Assembly: GCA_028277405.1 (NCBI GenBank)
Contig: JANQGH010000098.1
Coordinates: forward strand, 186,001 to 250,000
DNA: 64,000 bases
Direction: 5' to 3'
From: Alphaproteobacteria bacterium
Lineage (GTDB): Bacteria > Pseudomonadota > Alphaproteobacteria > DSM-16000 > Inquilinaceae
Part shown: one piece after another, positions 1 through 12,073 of the stretch
Numbering within the stretch: position 1 is the stretch's first letter
How the letters are laid out: each line of letters starts with the position of its first letter
Made by a program: the position numbers and the translations under genes
The notes under the pieces: model-generated
Database searches by the model: none
Told to the model about the DNA's origin: nothing
Seen by the model: the letters and a program-made list of their open reading frames with translations, nothing else

Positions 1-31
1 CTTTGTTCTTTTCCGGCATTAGAGGATCGCC

Positions 32-591
32 GTGGCAGCCACAGCAACCGGTTCATCGGGCCTTGCCCAACGCTATGCCAACGCCTTGTTGGAATTGGCG
101 GAAGATGCCAAGGCGCTGGATCAGGTCGCCGATGATCTGAAGGCCCTGCACCAGGCGTTGGCGGAGAGCGCCGATCTCCGGGTCCTGGTGCGCAGCCCGC
201 TGCTGACCCGCGACGAGCAGACCGGTGCGATGAAGTCCATCCTGGACAAGGCCGGTGCTGCGGACCTGACGCGCAAGTTCTTGGGCGTGGTTGCCTCCAA
301 CCGCCGTCTGTTCGCGCTTGAGGCCATGATCACCGCTTACCTGGAAGAGCTGGCGCGCCGCCGAGGCGAGGTCACAGCGGACGTGGTGACGGCCCATGAA
401 CTGTCGGACGAGCAAACCAAGGCGCTGACCGATCAGATCAAGAAGGTCGTCGGCGCCAAGGTCGCGATCAACCAGACGGTCGACCCGTCGCTGTTGGGCG
501 GCATGGTCGTGCGGATCGGGTCGCGCATGGTCGACAGCTCGCTCAGGACTAAATTGAACAAGATGCAACTGGCCATGAAAGGTATTGGCTA

Positions 592-592
<1 letters not shown>
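32..592 (+). CDS. atpH: F1-ATPase delta subunit
   Basis: Delta subunit (OSCP equivalent) of the F1F0 ATP synthase, the peripheral-stalk piece that joins the F1 head to the b subunits. The 186-residue length is normal. The N-terminal helical part runs from about residue 8 (GLAQRYANALLELA) and the conserved C-terminal signature is GGMVVRIGSRMVDSSLRTKL at about 160-179. The start is GTG with GAGGA about 5 bases upstream. Its TAA shares one base with the atpA ATG (TAATG), so translation is coupled. First gene of atpHAGDC; the F0 genes are not here, as is usual in alphaproteobacteria. Confidence 0.96.
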
Positions 593-2121
<1,529 letters not shown>

Positions 2122-2163
2122 AGCCCCTGAACCGACGAGCACGAGAGCGGATTAGGGAAGCCG

Positions 2164-3066
2164 ATGGCCAGCCTTAAGGACCTTCGAAACCGGATCGCCA
2201 CCGTCAAGTCGACGCAGAAGATCACGTCGGCCATGAAGATGGTCGCCGCGTCGAAACTGCGCCGCGCGCAGGAACAGGCGGAAGCCGGCCGCCCCTATGC
2301 CGAGCGCATGGAGCGCATGCTGGCGAGCCTGGCCGGCGGCGTCAGCGGCGGCCAGCGGCCCCGCCTGATGGTTGGGACGGGCAAGGACGATGTGCATCTG
2401 CTGGTCGTGGTCACGTCCGACCGCGGCCTGTGTGGCGGCTTCAATTCGACCCTCGTGCGCGAGGCTCGGCGCCGCATCCGCGAATTGCGCGACGCGGGCA
2501 AAGAGGTCAAGTTGCTGTGCGTCGGCCGCAAGGGCCGGGACAATCTGCGGCGTGACTATCGAAACCTGATCATCGACGACGTCACGGATATCGGCAAACC
2601 GAAGCTGACGTTCGACGATGCGAACGGAATCGCCGGCAAGGTCGCTTCCTTGTTCGAGGCGGGCGAGTTCGATGTCGCCCAGGTGATCTACAACCGGTTC
2701 AAGTCGGCGATCAGCCAGGTGGTCACCAGCCAGCAGCTTATTCCCCTGTCGTTGGACGAGCCGCCGGCCGAGCAGGCGGAGAGCGAGCCTTCGGAGAACG
2801 GCGTTGGCAAGGCGGTCTATGATTTCGAGCCGGAGGAGGAGCAGATTATCGCGGAGTTGATCCCGCGCAATCTGGCCATCCAGATCTACAAGACGCTTCT
2901 GGAATCCGCCGCCAGCGAACAAGGCGCGCGGATGACCGCGATGGACAACGCCACCCGCAACGCAGGCGACATGATCGCGGGCCTGACCCTGGTCTACAAC
3001 CGCACGCGCCAGGCCGTGATTACCAAAGAGCTGATTGAAATCATTTCTGGTGCCGAGGCGGTCTAA
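2164..3066 (+). CDS. atpG: F1-ATPase gamma subunit
   Basis: Gamma subunit, the central rotor shaft of F1. The N-terminal helix begins MASLKDLRNRIATVKSTQKI and the C-terminal helix holds the conserved stretch around ARMTAMDNATRNAGDMI. Between them is the Rossmann-like domain (SDRGLCGGFN near residue 83). The 300 residues fit alphaproteobacterial homologues. There is a modest acidic insertion around 200-225 (PPAEQAESEPSENG). It lies 42 bases after atpA. Confidence 0.97.
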   Translation: MASLKDLRNRIATVKSTQKITSAMKMVAASKLRRAQEQAEAGRPYAERMERMLASLAGGVSGGQRPRLMVGTGKDDVHLLVVVTSDRGLCGGFNSTLVREARRRIRELRDAGKEVKLLCVGRKGRDNLRRDYRNLIIDDVTDIGKPKLTFDDANGIAGKVASLFEAGEFDVAQVIYNRFKSAISQVVTSQQLIPLSLDEPPAEQAESEPSENGVGKAVYDFEPEEEQIIAELIPRNLAIQIYKTLLESAASEQGARMTAMDNATRNAGDMIAGLTLVYNRTRQAVITKELIEIISGAEAV

Positions 3067-3111
3067 CGACCGGCCGGCGCCTGAGGAACGTTCCGCGAGG
3101 AGATTGCAAAT

Positions 3112-4557
<1,446 letters not shown>

Positions 4558-4589
4558 CGTCGAACCGCAGCGTAAGTCAGGGTTAGGCC

Positions 4590-4991
4590 ATGGCCGACAC
4601 AACCGCCTTTGAACTGGTATCTCCGGAACGTCTCTTGATGTCGCAGGATGTCGAGATGGTCATCGTTCCGGGGGCGGAGGGCAATATCGGTGTGCTGGCG
4701 CGCCATGCGCCCATGATCAGCACCGTGCGGCCAGGCGTCATCGAGATTTTCGGCACCCGGTCGGCGGAGGCCGAGCGGGTGTTTGTGGCCGGCGGTTTCG
4801 CCGAGGTCACGCCGGATCGCTGCACCGTCCTGGCGGAGGAGGCGGTACCGGTTTCGGATCTGGACCGGTCCGAGATCGAGCAGTCCATCAAGGATCTGCG
4901 CGAGGATCTTGAGGACGCGAAGGAGCCGGCGGAACGCACGGCCATCGAAGCCCGGATCGTCGTGACGCAGGCAAAACTGGCCGCCATCTAG
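4590..4991 (+). CDS. atpC: F1-ATPase epsilon subunit
   Basis: Epsilon subunit, which couples the rotor to the c-ring and can inhibit ATPase activity. The 133 residues form the N-terminal beta-sandwich (FELVSPERLLMSQDVEMVIVPGAEGNIGVL is the family signature region, near residues 6-35), and a C-terminal helical hairpin of about 45 residues is rich in E, D and K. Last gene of the F1 operon. No clear terminator is visible in the roughly 100 bases that follow. Confidence 0.96.
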   Translation: MADTTAFELVSPERLLMSQDVEMVIVPGAEGNIGVLARHAPMISTVRPGVIEIFGTRSAEAERVFVAGGFAEVTPDRCTVLAEEAVPVSDLDRSEIEQSIKDLREDLEDAKEPAERTAIEARIVVTQAKLAAI

Positions 4992-5088
4992 CGCGCCGCA
5001 GCGACTCTAGCCGGCCGCTCGCACGGGTTGAACTGGGTGGGCGGTTTGAGTAAAGCTGACCCGTCTGATTCGACATTTCGGCGATCCG

Positions 5089-5925
5089 ATGGGGGAAGCG
5101 GCGATGCCGTACAAGCACTGGACGCTCGATGACGTCCCTTGGGACCAGTTCGATCGATCCAAAGTCAATCCACAGCATCTGGAGTTGGCAAAGGCGGCCG
5201 CGATGGTCGAGTTCAACTCTGCCGACTACGTCGCCTATCTCGAAAACGTCTTCGATGGTGACGACACGTTCCTGCCAGAGGCGCGGCGCTGGGGCGACGA
5301 AGAGCGCCAGCATGGCGAGGCTTTGTCGCGCTGGGCGAAGCTGGTCGATCCCGATTTCGACTTCGAGAAACGGTTCCAGGACTTCCTGGACGGCTTCAAG
5401 ATCGAAATCGACGTCGATGAGTCGATCCGCGGCAGTCGCGCGGGCGAGATGGTGGCCCGCTGCATGGTCGAGGTTGGCACCAGCTCCTATTACACCGCGC
5501 TTGGCGATGCGACGGACGAGCCCGCCTTCAAGTTCATCTGCCGCAAGATCGCGGCCGACGAGCTGCGCCATTACAAGCTGTTCTACGATAATCTGAAGCG
5601 GTATCTGGAAAAGGACCGCATCAACCGCTTGCGGCGCATCCGCGTTGCCTTGGGCCGCATCACCGAGACCGAGAACGACGAACTGGCGTGTGCCTATTGG
5701 GCCGCCAACAACAATGGCGAGCCGTACGATCTCGACGTCAACTCACGCGCCTATATGAGCCGGGCGATGGCCTATTATCGCGATCCGCATTTGGATCGCG
5801 CCCTGGCCATGATCTTCAAGGCCTGCGGGCTGAAGCCCCGGTCGACCCTGTTCAAGATCGCCAATCGCGGCGCGCGTTGGATGATGCATCGCCAGCAGCG
5901 CAAACTCGAACGGGTCGCGGCCTGA
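5089..5925 (+). CDS. ferritin-like diiron protein
   Basis: A 278-residue, soluble, mostly helical protein with the residue pattern of a ferritin-like diiron fold: DEERQHGEAL near residue 70, VEVGTSSYYTAL near 130 and ADELRHYKLF near 155, each giving E/H ligands on a helix. Such proteins range from rubrerythrin-like oxidases to desaturase-like enzymes, and the substrate cannot be told from sequence. The C-terminus (about 240-278) is basic. The start could be ATG 5089 or ATG 5104 (MPYKHWTLDD). It follows the atp operon by about 100 bases, probably as a separate unit. Confidence 0.75.
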   Translation: MGEAAMPYKHWTLDDVPWDQFDRSKVNPQHLELAKAAAMVEFNSADYVAYLENVFDGDDTFLPEARRWGDEERQHGEALSRWAKLVDPDFDFEKRFQDFLDGFKIEIDVDESIRGSRAGEMVARCMVEVGTSSYYTALGDATDEPAFKFICRKIAADELRHYKLFYDNLKRYLEKDRINRLRRIRVALGRITETENDELACAYWAANNNGEPYDLDVNSRAYMSRAMAYYRDPHLDRALAMIFKACGLKPRSTLFKIANRGARWMMHRQQRKLERVAA

Positions 5926-6004
5926 CGTCCAACCACCGGTTTCGCCTTGAGAACGGCGCCCGCCGCGATCATATCTGATGCTCAGGATGGATCGCTGCTG
6001 AAGG

Positions 6005-6220
6005 GTGGACCCGTTGCTTCTTCGTCGCATGCTTTTGATGGGCGCCCGCCGTATCGCGACCGACCCGCATCTGCGCCAAAAGGTCAAGGAAGGCGCCGCG
6101 CGTGCCCGCCCGGTCATCGAACGATCGGCCCAATCGGTCAAATCGGCGGCAACCGAGGTTTCGCCGCTGAAGGACCCGCGCGGGTTCGCCGATGCCCTGC
6201 GTCGGCGCTTTCGACAGTAG
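6005..6220 (+). CDS. small hypothetical protein
   Basis: A 71-residue, strongly basic, amphipathic protein starting at GTG; ATG 6029 is an alternative start. It contains MGARRIATDPHLRQKVKEGAARARPVIERSAQ and ends in RRRFRQ. I do not recognise a named family. Composition and frame fit a real small gene, and it sits between the ferritin-like gene and the convergent extensin-family gene. No purine-rich ribosome site is obvious, which lowers confidence. Confidence 0.45.
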   Translation: MDPLLLRRMLLMGARRIATDPHLRQKVKEGAARARPVIERSAQSVKSAATEVSPLKDPRGFADALRRRFRQ

Positions 6221-6239
6221 GGATCGGCCGGTCCGTCTG

Positions 6240-6857
6240 TCAGACCTCGCACAGCGGCCACGGCCCGGTATCGAGATGAAAATGATCACGGTGGGCGGCG
6301 TCGGAGACCGGCGTTAGAACCACGCTGAAATGATCGCAGGCGCCGCGGGCCACGGCTTGCAGGAATGCCCCGTTCGGCGTCGATCGGTACCAATCCGTCA
6401 CCCGAACCATCGTGCCGTCAGCCAGGCGAAACCCGGCAACATCGATGGCGCGCCCGAAGGCGTGCTCCGACAGACGTCCAGCATTGCCGGTCCGGCCACG
6501 GCAGGCATACGACCCCCACAGCTCCATCGACACGACCGGCTGGCCGAAATGGTGCAGGGCAAGGGGATGGACCACCTCGCGCTGAAAACTGTCGACCGCC
6601 AACGCGGTGGTGCAAGTCAGCGTGGCGGTCTCGTCAAGCGCGATCAGGCCGTGGCGGATCGCAACGCCGTCGCGAATGCCGCAGCCGCGCCCTTCCGAAA
6701 ACGCGTTGATCTGCGCATAGGATGCCTGCCGTTCGTCCAGGGCGGCCAAGCATTGGCGCAGCGGCACGGTGGCCACCGCGTTGTTGTCGATCGGCGTGGG
6801 CCGTGCGCAACTGGCGACAGCCAGCAGGGCCAAGGCAATGAGGGGCCAGCGCATCAT
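6240..6857 (-). CDS. extensin-family lipoprotein
   Basis: A 205-residue secreted protein of the extensin-like C-terminal family, related to VanY/M15-type metallopeptidase folds. It opens with a lipoprotein signal (MMRWPLIALALLAVASC) whose VASC lipobox predicts lipidation at Cys16. The core has SYACRGRTGNAGRLSEHAFGRA, then IDVAGF, then the C-terminal HRDHFHLDTGPWPLC. The His/Asp pattern (SEHAFGRAID and HFHLD) matches a zinc site. The start is fixed by an ATGA overlap with the stop of the VOC gene upstream; an in-frame extension further upstream is arginine/proline-rich and not credible. Probable envelope location. Confidence 0.8.
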   Translation of the reverse strand: MMRWPLIALALLAVASCARPTPIDNNAVATVPLRQCLAALDERQASYAQINAFSEGRGCGIRDGVAIRHGLIALDETATLTCTTALAVDSFQREVVHPLALHHFGQPVVSMELWGSYACRGRTGNAGRLSEHAFGRAIDVAGFRLADGTMVRVTDWYRSTPNGAFLQAVARGACDHFSVVLTPVSDAAHRDHFHLDTGPWPLCEV

Positions 6858-7231
6858 TGAGCGGTCCGTTCGATCAGCTCCAGCCGGTTGCCGGCCGGAT
6901 CGACGAGGAAGCGCCGGCGACCGGTTGCCGGGGGGCGCGGATCTTCCAACAGGTCGGCCCCGGCGGCCGTCAATCTTGCCTCCAGCGCGGTCAGATCGCT
7001 GACGAACAGCGCGATGTGGCGCGGGTTTGCGCGCTGTTCGGTGATTGATACCGGATCGACCGAGATGTGCAGCTCGACGCCGCCGAGGTCGAACCATCCG
7101 CCGGCTTGACGCCGACCGGTCGTCTTCGCGATTGGTGCCAGACCGAGGACGTCCCGATAAAACGCCAAGACTGCCTCCTCCCGCTCGGCCGGGCAGGTCA
7201 GATTAACGTGGGCCAATCCCAGTACGTTCAT
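6854..7231 (-). CDS. VOC-family (glyoxalase-like) protein
   Basis: A 125-residue single-module vicinal-oxygen-chelate protein. The two beta-alpha-beta-beta-beta units read from LAHVNLTCP (His8) through VELHISVD, and PRHIALFVSDL through GNRLELIE, giving the usual His/Glu metal ligands. The substrate is unknown; VOC proteins include dioxygenases, isomerases and resistance proteins. It is translationally coupled (ATGA) to the extensin-family lipoprotein, though no functional link is obvious. Confidence 0.82.
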   Translation of the reverse strand: MNVLGLAHVNLTCPAEREEAVLAFYRDVLGLAPIAKTTGRRQAGGWFDLGGVELHISVDPVSITEQRANPRHIALFVSDLTALEARLTAAGADLLEDPRPPATGRRRFLVDPAGNRLELIERTAQ

Positions 7232-7333
7232 CGCTATACGGCTATCTGGTGTGTTCAGGGCCGACAGTATACCCCATGTTGATTTCGCCGGCGAGGATTG
7301 CCGGTGTTCACCTGACCTCTATGATGGTTTCCG

Positions 7334-7882
7334 ATGATGGACAGCGCCCCGGATAGAAAGCGACGGCCCGCCGTTTTTCTCGATCGTGACGGCGTCTTGA
7401 ACGTCGATCATGGCTACGTCCACAGGCTGGAACAGATCGAATGGTGTCCGGACGCGCCGGAGGCGGTCGCCGCGCTTAACCGCGCCGGCTATTGGGTGTT
7501 TGTCGTCACCAACCAGTCGGGCGTGGCGCGGGGCTATTATGATGAAACGGCCGTGCGGTCCTTGCACCGGAAAATGGCCGAGGAACTGGCCGACCGTGGT
7601 GCGCGGATTGATGACTGGCGCTATTGCCCCTACCACCCGAACGGCACGGTCGAGGGTTATCGGCGCATATCGCATTGCCGGAAGCCTGCACCCGGCATGC
7701 TGCTCGATCTAATCGCGGCTTACCCGGTCGATCGCGGAGGCAGCTTCATGATCGGCGATAAGGACAGCGACATGGAAGCGGCACGCGCCGCCGGCGTGCG
7801 CGGCGTCCGATACCGCGGCGGCTCGCTCTTGAGCTTGGTAGAAGAGGCCCTCGGGCAGCATCAGGAGCCGGCGGACAGGTAG
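7334..7882 (+). CDS. gmhB: HAD-IIIA phosphatase, GmhB-like
   Basis: Likely D,D-heptose 1,7-bisphosphate phosphatase (LPS inner-core heptose synthesis) or a histidinol-phosphatase-like relative. HAD motif I is FLDRDGVLN with D17 and D19; motif II is VVTNQSG; the motif III lysine is in CRKPAPG; motif IV is MIGDKDSD. E. coli GmhB binds zinc with C-x-H and C-x-C. Here the equivalent stretch reads CPYHPNG...SHCRKP, so two of the four ligands appear to be replaced. The 182 residues are normal. Its 3' end overlaps the convergent rppH by 22 bases. Confidence 0.75.
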   Translation: MMDSAPDRKRRPAVFLDRDGVLNVDHGYVHRLEQIEWCPDAPEAVAALNRAGYWVFVVTNQSGVARGYYDETAVRSLHRKMAEELADRGARIDDWRYCPYHPNGTVEGYRRISHCRKPAPGMLLDLIAAYPVDRGGSFMIGDKDSDMEAARAAGVRGVRYRGGSLLSLVEEALGQHQEPADR

Positions 7883-8352
7883 GGCGCGAACGCCGCCAAG
7901 ACCTGTCGATAAATCGGGCGTTTGAACGCGACGATGTCCTGTGCGACGCGTTCGGGCGGCGACCAGCGCCAGGTAGAGAACTCGGCATGTTTGCCGTGCG
8001 CGGCAATGTCGATGTCCGTGTCCATGCCGACGAAGCGCATCGCCACCCAGATCTGCGCCTGCCCCTGGAACCGGCCGCGCCAGCGCTTCTTCGCGATCTT
8101 GGCAGGCAGGTCGTAGGTCATCCAATCCTGCGTCTGGGTGAGGACCTCCGCTTGATCGGTTCCGGTTTCCTCGCGAAGCTCGCGATAGGCCGCGCTTTCA
8201 ACGCTTTCGCCGGCGTCGATTCCCCCCTGCGGCATTTGCCACGCGTCGGGCGTGTCATGCCGCTGGCCCGTGAAGATCAGGCCATCCCGGTTGATCAGCA
8301 CGATGCCGACACAGGGTCGATAGCCTGCCGGGGGCGTGTCCGGCGCTGTCAC
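7861..8352 (-). CDS. rppH: RNA pyrophosphohydrolase (Nudix)
   Basis: RppH removes pyrophosphate from the 5' end of mRNAs and so opens them to RNase E decay. The Nudix box GX5EX7REUXEEXGU is complete at residues 43-64 (GGIDAGES ... RELREETG), preceded by the RppH-typical YRPCVGIVLINRDG and AWQMPQGG. The 163 residues are typical. The ATG overlaps the stop of the upstream deacetylase-like gene (ATGA). Confidence 0.93.
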   Translation of the reverse strand: MTAPDTPPAGYRPCVGIVLINRDGLIFTGQRHDTPDAWQMPQGGIDAGESVESAAYRELREETGTDQAEVLTQTQDWMTYDLPAKIAKKRWRGRFQGQAQIWVAMRFVGMDTDIDIAAHGKHAEFSTWRWSPPERVAQDIVAFKRPIYRQVLAAFAPYLSAGS

Positions 8353-9455
8353 GGCTCGTTGGCGCCGTCAACCACCGCCGTTACCGGGGCCAGCACGAAG
8401 CCGCGTGTCTCCAGCCGTTCGGACCAGGTCGCGAACTGTTCAAGGAAGATGGGGTAGGGGTCCGCGAGGCCGACGGCATGGCCCCGGTCACGGGCGATCG
8501 TTTCCAGCTCCAACAAGCGGCGGTCGATCATGGCGCGCAGCGTCGTGTCGGTCACCTCGACGTCGACGTCGATGACGGGAAGATCGAGCCCTTCGGCGAC
8601 TTCCGCGACCGCGTCGTTCTCCGCATTGGTGTCGACATAGAGGAAGCCGGCTTCGGCAAGAGTTGCCAGGACGGGCTCCAAGGCCGCCGGTTCCGTCAAG
8701 AACCGCGAGCCCGCCTCGCCGATGATACCGACCGAGCCATCCGCGTCAGCGAGAACACGGTCCAGCCTTTCGGCATTGTCGCCGGCGCCGAGATTGGTCA
8801 GCAACGCAAGCGGTCCCGGATCGTTGCGCGGATAGTCGACGGGCTCCATGGGCAGCATCATCAGCGTCTCGTGGCCGTCGACACGAGCGCGGCCGATCCA
8901 GGTCGAAAGATCCCTGCCATAGGGGCTGAAGGCGAGCGTGACCTCGGCGGGCGTTTCGATCGCGGCTTGCGTTTCGAGGCTCAACCTGCCCACGTCCCGG
9001 ATGATGAGCGCGATGCGCGGTTGGTCCGCCGGTGCGGCGAAGGCTTCCGCATTCGCCAGCCGGGGCAAGTCCTGCGCGCGCGAGGCGCCCGGTGCATCCG
9101 GTTCCGGCGCCTGCTCGCCGGCGGCAACGGGATCGTCGCCTTCGACGGTCGGCGGGGCTGGCACCTCGCCCGGGGCCAGAATATCAGAAACCTCCGGTTC
9201 GACCCCATCAGCCTCGACGTGATTGACGGGCTCGGGCGGACGCTCGGACGGTTCGATGACCACCCCCTGATCGCCGGGGCGTTCAGGTAAGGCCACGGAT
9301 GCGCTGAGATGCTGGCGGTCGGCGGCGAGCCGCAGCGCCGCCATCTCCGGCTCATGCCGCGAAAAGGCCCAGGCCGCAACGGCAGCGACGATCAGGACGA
9401 CCAGAGTTGCCGCAAAGGCGATGCCGCGATGCGACGGCTTGTAGGGATGCGCCAC
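8349..9455 (-). CDS. divergent polysaccharide deacetylase (YibQ-like)
   Basis: A 368-residue envelope protein of the divergent polysaccharide deacetylase family (YibQ/DUF610). One N-terminal membrane anchor (about 12-31) is followed by a low-complexity E/P/A-rich spacer (about 50-135) and the deacetylase-like fold (PRIALIIRDVGRLS, TLAFSPYGRDL, ETLMMLPMEP, TNLGAGDN, GIIGEAGSRFLTEP, YVDTNAEN). It lies between ctpA and rppH, and linkage to envC and ctpA is common in alphaproteobacteria, fitting a role in envelope remodelling. Catalytic activity is unproven for the family. Confidence 0.85.
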   Translation of the reverse strand: MAHPYKPSHRGIAFAATLVVLIVAAVAAWAFSRHEPEMAALRLAADRQHLSASVALPERPGDQGVVIEPSERPPEPVNHVEADGVEPEVSDILAPGEVPAPPTVEGDDPVAAGEQAPEPDAPGASRAQDLPRLANAEAFAAPADQPRIALIIRDVGRLSLETQAAIETPAEVTLAFSPYGRDLSTWIGRARVDGHETLMMLPMEPVDYPRNDPGPLALLTNLGAGDNAERLDRVLADADGSVGIIGEAGSRFLTEPAALEPVLATLAEAGFLYVDTNAENDAVAEVAEGLDLPVIDVDVEVTDTTLRAMIDRRLLELETIARDRGHAVGLADPYPIFLEQFATWSERLETRGFVLAPVTAVVDGANEP

Positions 9456-9531
9456 GGCTTAACGTCTCATCGCTGGAATAGGGGGCCGCCATGCCGTGGT
9501 GCGCGGCATGGCGGCGGCGAAACGGCCGGCC

Positions 9532-10851
9532 TCAGTTCATCGCCGCGCGCTGATTGAACAACTCGATGCCTTCGAGCATGTCGATCGCGCGGGTCAGCTG
9601 ATAGTCAAACGGCGGCTCTTCCTCTTGGGCTTCAGCCATCTCTTCGCCGTCGGCGCCCTCTTCGGTCGCCATCGAGGATGGGCTCTGGTCGTTGCCCAAC
9701 GCGCCACGAAGATCGCTTTCGCGCCGGCCGGCAACCTCCAGTTCCTCCAACAGGGCGGGCAGCACTTCGATGTCGGGGCTGATGCCCAGGGCCTGGATGG
9801 ATCGGCCGGACGGCGTGTAGTAGCGCGCCGTGGTCATGCGCACCGCGCCGTTTCCGGCCAGCGGCATGATGGTCTGTACCGAGCCTTTGCCGAAGGTGTC
9901 GGTGCCGAGCAGAATCGCGCGGCCGTGATCCTGCAGGGCGCCGGCAACGATCTCGGAAGCCGAGGCCGAACCGCCATTGATCAGGATGACCACCGGTTCG
10001 CCATCGGCCAAATCACCCTCCGTCGCGTTCCACCGCTGTTCGGCGCCTTCGATGCGGCCCCGGGTCGAAACGATTTCACCGCGATCCAGGAAGGCGTCGG
10101 CGACGGCGATGGCCTGATCCAGCAGGCCGCCAGGATTGTTGCGCAGGTCGAGGACATAGCCGACCATCGCATCACCAAGCTCGGCTTCCAGCTCCTCCAA
10201 GGCCTCTTCGATGCCGCGCTCGGTCTGCTCGGTGAAGCTGGAAATGCGGATATAGCCGACATTGTCGTTTTCAACACGCCAACGCACGCTGTCCACGCGA
10301 ATGATCTCGCGTGTCAGCGTCACCTCGAACGGCTCGTCCTCGCCGCGCTGGACCATGATCGTGATGTCCGTGCCGGGCGGGCCGCGCATGGAATTGACCG
10401 CCTGGTCCAGATCCATGCCCATCACGGCCTCGCCGTCCAGTTCGACGATATAGTCGCCAGGCTCGATACCTGCTCGGAACGCCGGGGTCTCATCGATCGG
10501 CGACACCACCAGCACAAGGCCGTTTTCCATCGTGACCTGAATGCCCAGGCCACCGAACGAGCCCCGGGTCTGAACTTGCATCTCTCGATAGTTCTCTTCC
10601 GGCAAATAGCCGGAATGCGGGTCAAGCGAGGTTAACATGCCGCCGATTGCGGCCTCGATCAGTTCGGCGTCGGAAACCTCTTCGACATATTGCGCGCGAA
10701 TGCGCTCAAATACTTCGCCGAACAGATCGAGCTGCCGATAAGTCTCGGAGGAATCGTCGTCGGACTGGGCAAACAAGCGGTCGGACGTTGCAGCGAAGCC
10801 GATTGCTAACGCTGCGGTCAGGGCGATCGCATATGGTTTAAGTCTGTTCAT
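9532..10851 (-). CDS. ctpA: S41 carboxy-terminal processing protease
   Basis: Periplasmic tail-specific protease of 439 residues. A signal peptide occupies about 1-29 (MNRLKPYAIALTAALAIGFAATSDRLFAQ). A PDZ domain with GGLGIQV and PAFRAGIEPGDYIVELDG spans about 85-165. The S41 core has DLRNNPGGLL, then the Ser nucleophile in NGGSASASEI and the Lys partner in TFGKGSVQT. A C-terminal acidic tail of about 60 residues follows. It overlaps envC by ATGA, so both envelope genes are co-translated. Confidence 0.94.
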   Translation of the reverse strand: MNRLKPYAIALTAALAIGFAATSDRLFAQSDDDSSETYRQLDLFGEVFERIRAQYVEEVSDAELIEAAIGGMLTSLDPHSGYLPEENYREMQVQTRGSFGGLGIQVTMENGLVLVVSPIDETPAFRAGIEPGDYIVELDGEAVMGMDLDQAVNSMRGPPGTDITIMVQRGEDEPFEVTLTREIIRVDSVRWRVENDNVGYIRISSFTEQTERGIEEALEELEAELGDAMVGYVLDLRNNPGGLLDQAIAVADAFLDRGEIVSTRGRIEGAEQRWNATEGDLADGEPVVILINGGSASASEIVAGALQDHGRAILLGTDTFGKGSVQTIMPLAGNGAVRMTTARYYTPSGRSIQALGISPDIEVLPALLEELEVAGRRESDLRGALGNDQSPSSMATEEGADGEEMAEAQEEEPPFDYQLTRAIDMLEGIELFNQRAAMN

Positions 10852-12071
10852 TCTGGCCCTCTCCCTTGGGCTAATACAAGTTCTGTCATCGGATTTACTG
10901 GATTACCGTTGCGCCGAACTTCGAAGAATAGCGTGGATGTGGGGGTCGCTTCGCTTTGTGGCAATGCCGTGACGGCAACCGGTTCTCCGGCGGCAACCGC
11001 CTGCCCGGCCATGACATCTAGCCGTCCAACACCTGCGATGGTCGAGTGATAGCCGCCGCCATGGTCCAAGATCAAGATCAGGCCGCTGTCGGCGAACGGT
11101 CCCGCATACCGCACAACGCCAGCAACCGGTGCGACGATCAAACTTGCGGGCGCGACCGTCAAGGTCAAGCCCTGCGCCCGCTCACCCGACAAATCTTCCG
11201 CCCCGAATTCGGTTTCGATGGTTCCGGCGGCTGGCAGGATCGTGTCGACCTCATCGGGCGCCTGGCCGCCGCCAGAACCGCCCGCAGGTGCCACATCGGC
11301 GATTGCCGCGCGATAGCCGGCGAGGCCTGAATCCAAGGCCCGAAGCAGCAAATCACCCTCGATGGCGTTGATCAGGTCGCCAAGCGAGACGGCCTCCGAC
11401 GCCAAATCGGACAGGCGCTGGGTCATGGCGCCACTGTCTTGTACGAGCTGTTCCAGCGTGGTCTGGCGGTCGCCGACCAGCCGATTGAGCTCCGCCATCT
11501 GTTCGTCGAAAACCACGGTGATGGCGTCCCGTTCGCCGCGCTCTCGGCGCAATCGCGCGCGCGCGTCCGCCAGGTCGGCAACCGTCTGGCTGATGCTTTC
11601 CGCTTCCGCCTCGACAGGGGCCATGGCGCGGTTCAGCAGCAACGCGCCCCGGATCAACTCCGCCGAGGGACCGTCCGCGACGGCCCAAACCTCGATCGGC
11701 GTGCGCGATAGTCGCTGCAGCCCCGCCACCAAGCGATTGAAGCGATCGCGCTGGCCGTCGAGCACGCCAAGCGCCGCTTGCTCGTCGGCATGGAGCGTCG
11801 CAATACGGCTCTGGATCGCGTTGATTTCCTGCTGTGTCGCGATGATTTCCGCCGCCAGGTCAATCGTCGACATCCGCAGGCCGTTCAACGTCGCGGCGCG
11901 TTCGGTCTGCTCCACACTAAGCGGTCCGTCACCGCTTTCGATGGCGGCAATGGCGTCGCCGGTGCCCTGATCCTGCGCACCCGCTGGTGTGGAGGCGGAC
12001 GCAAGGGCCGTCACGGCAACAAGCGCGCAAATGAAACGGCGACCGCCGACCGGATCCGCCAGGACGGCCAT
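10848..12071 (-). CDS. envC: EnvC-type murein hydrolase activator
   Basis: A 407-residue periplasmic protein with a signal sequence (ends near AGAQDQG, about residue 33), a long coiled coil (about 50-240) and a C-terminal LytM/M23 domain (about 285-395). The LytM domain is degenerate: the usual HxH strand reads STLFFEVRRNG and the first His/Asp motif is missing, so it should not cleave murein itself but activate an amidase at the division septum. That fits the EnvC family. The position directly before ctpA and after gpmI is a common alphaproteobacterial arrangement. Confidence 0.9.
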   Translation of the reverse strand: MAVLADPVGGRRFICALVAVTALASASTPAGAQDQGTGDAIAAIESGDGPLSVEQTERAATLNGLRMSTIDLAAEIIATQQEINAIQSRIATLHADEQAALGVLDGQRDRFNRLVAGLQRLSRTPIEVWAVADGPSAELIRGALLLNRAMAPVEAEAESISQTVADLADARARLRRERGERDAITVVFDEQMAELNRLVGDRQTTLEQLVQDSGAMTQRLSDLASEAVSLGDLINAIEGDLLLRALDSGLAGYRAAIADVAPAGGSGGGQAPDEVDTILPAAGTIETEFGAEDLSGERAQGLTLTVAPASLIVAPVAGVVRYAGPFADSGLILILDHGGGYHSTIAGVGRLDVMAGQAVAAGEPVAVTALPQSEATPTSTLFFEVRRNGNPVNPMTELVLAQGRGPE

Positions 12072-12073
12072 TG

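Noticed and set aside
6858..7097. Longer start for the extensin-family gene
   Set aside because: The extension is Arg/Pro-rich and overlaps the VOC gene; the lipoprotein signal begins at 6857.
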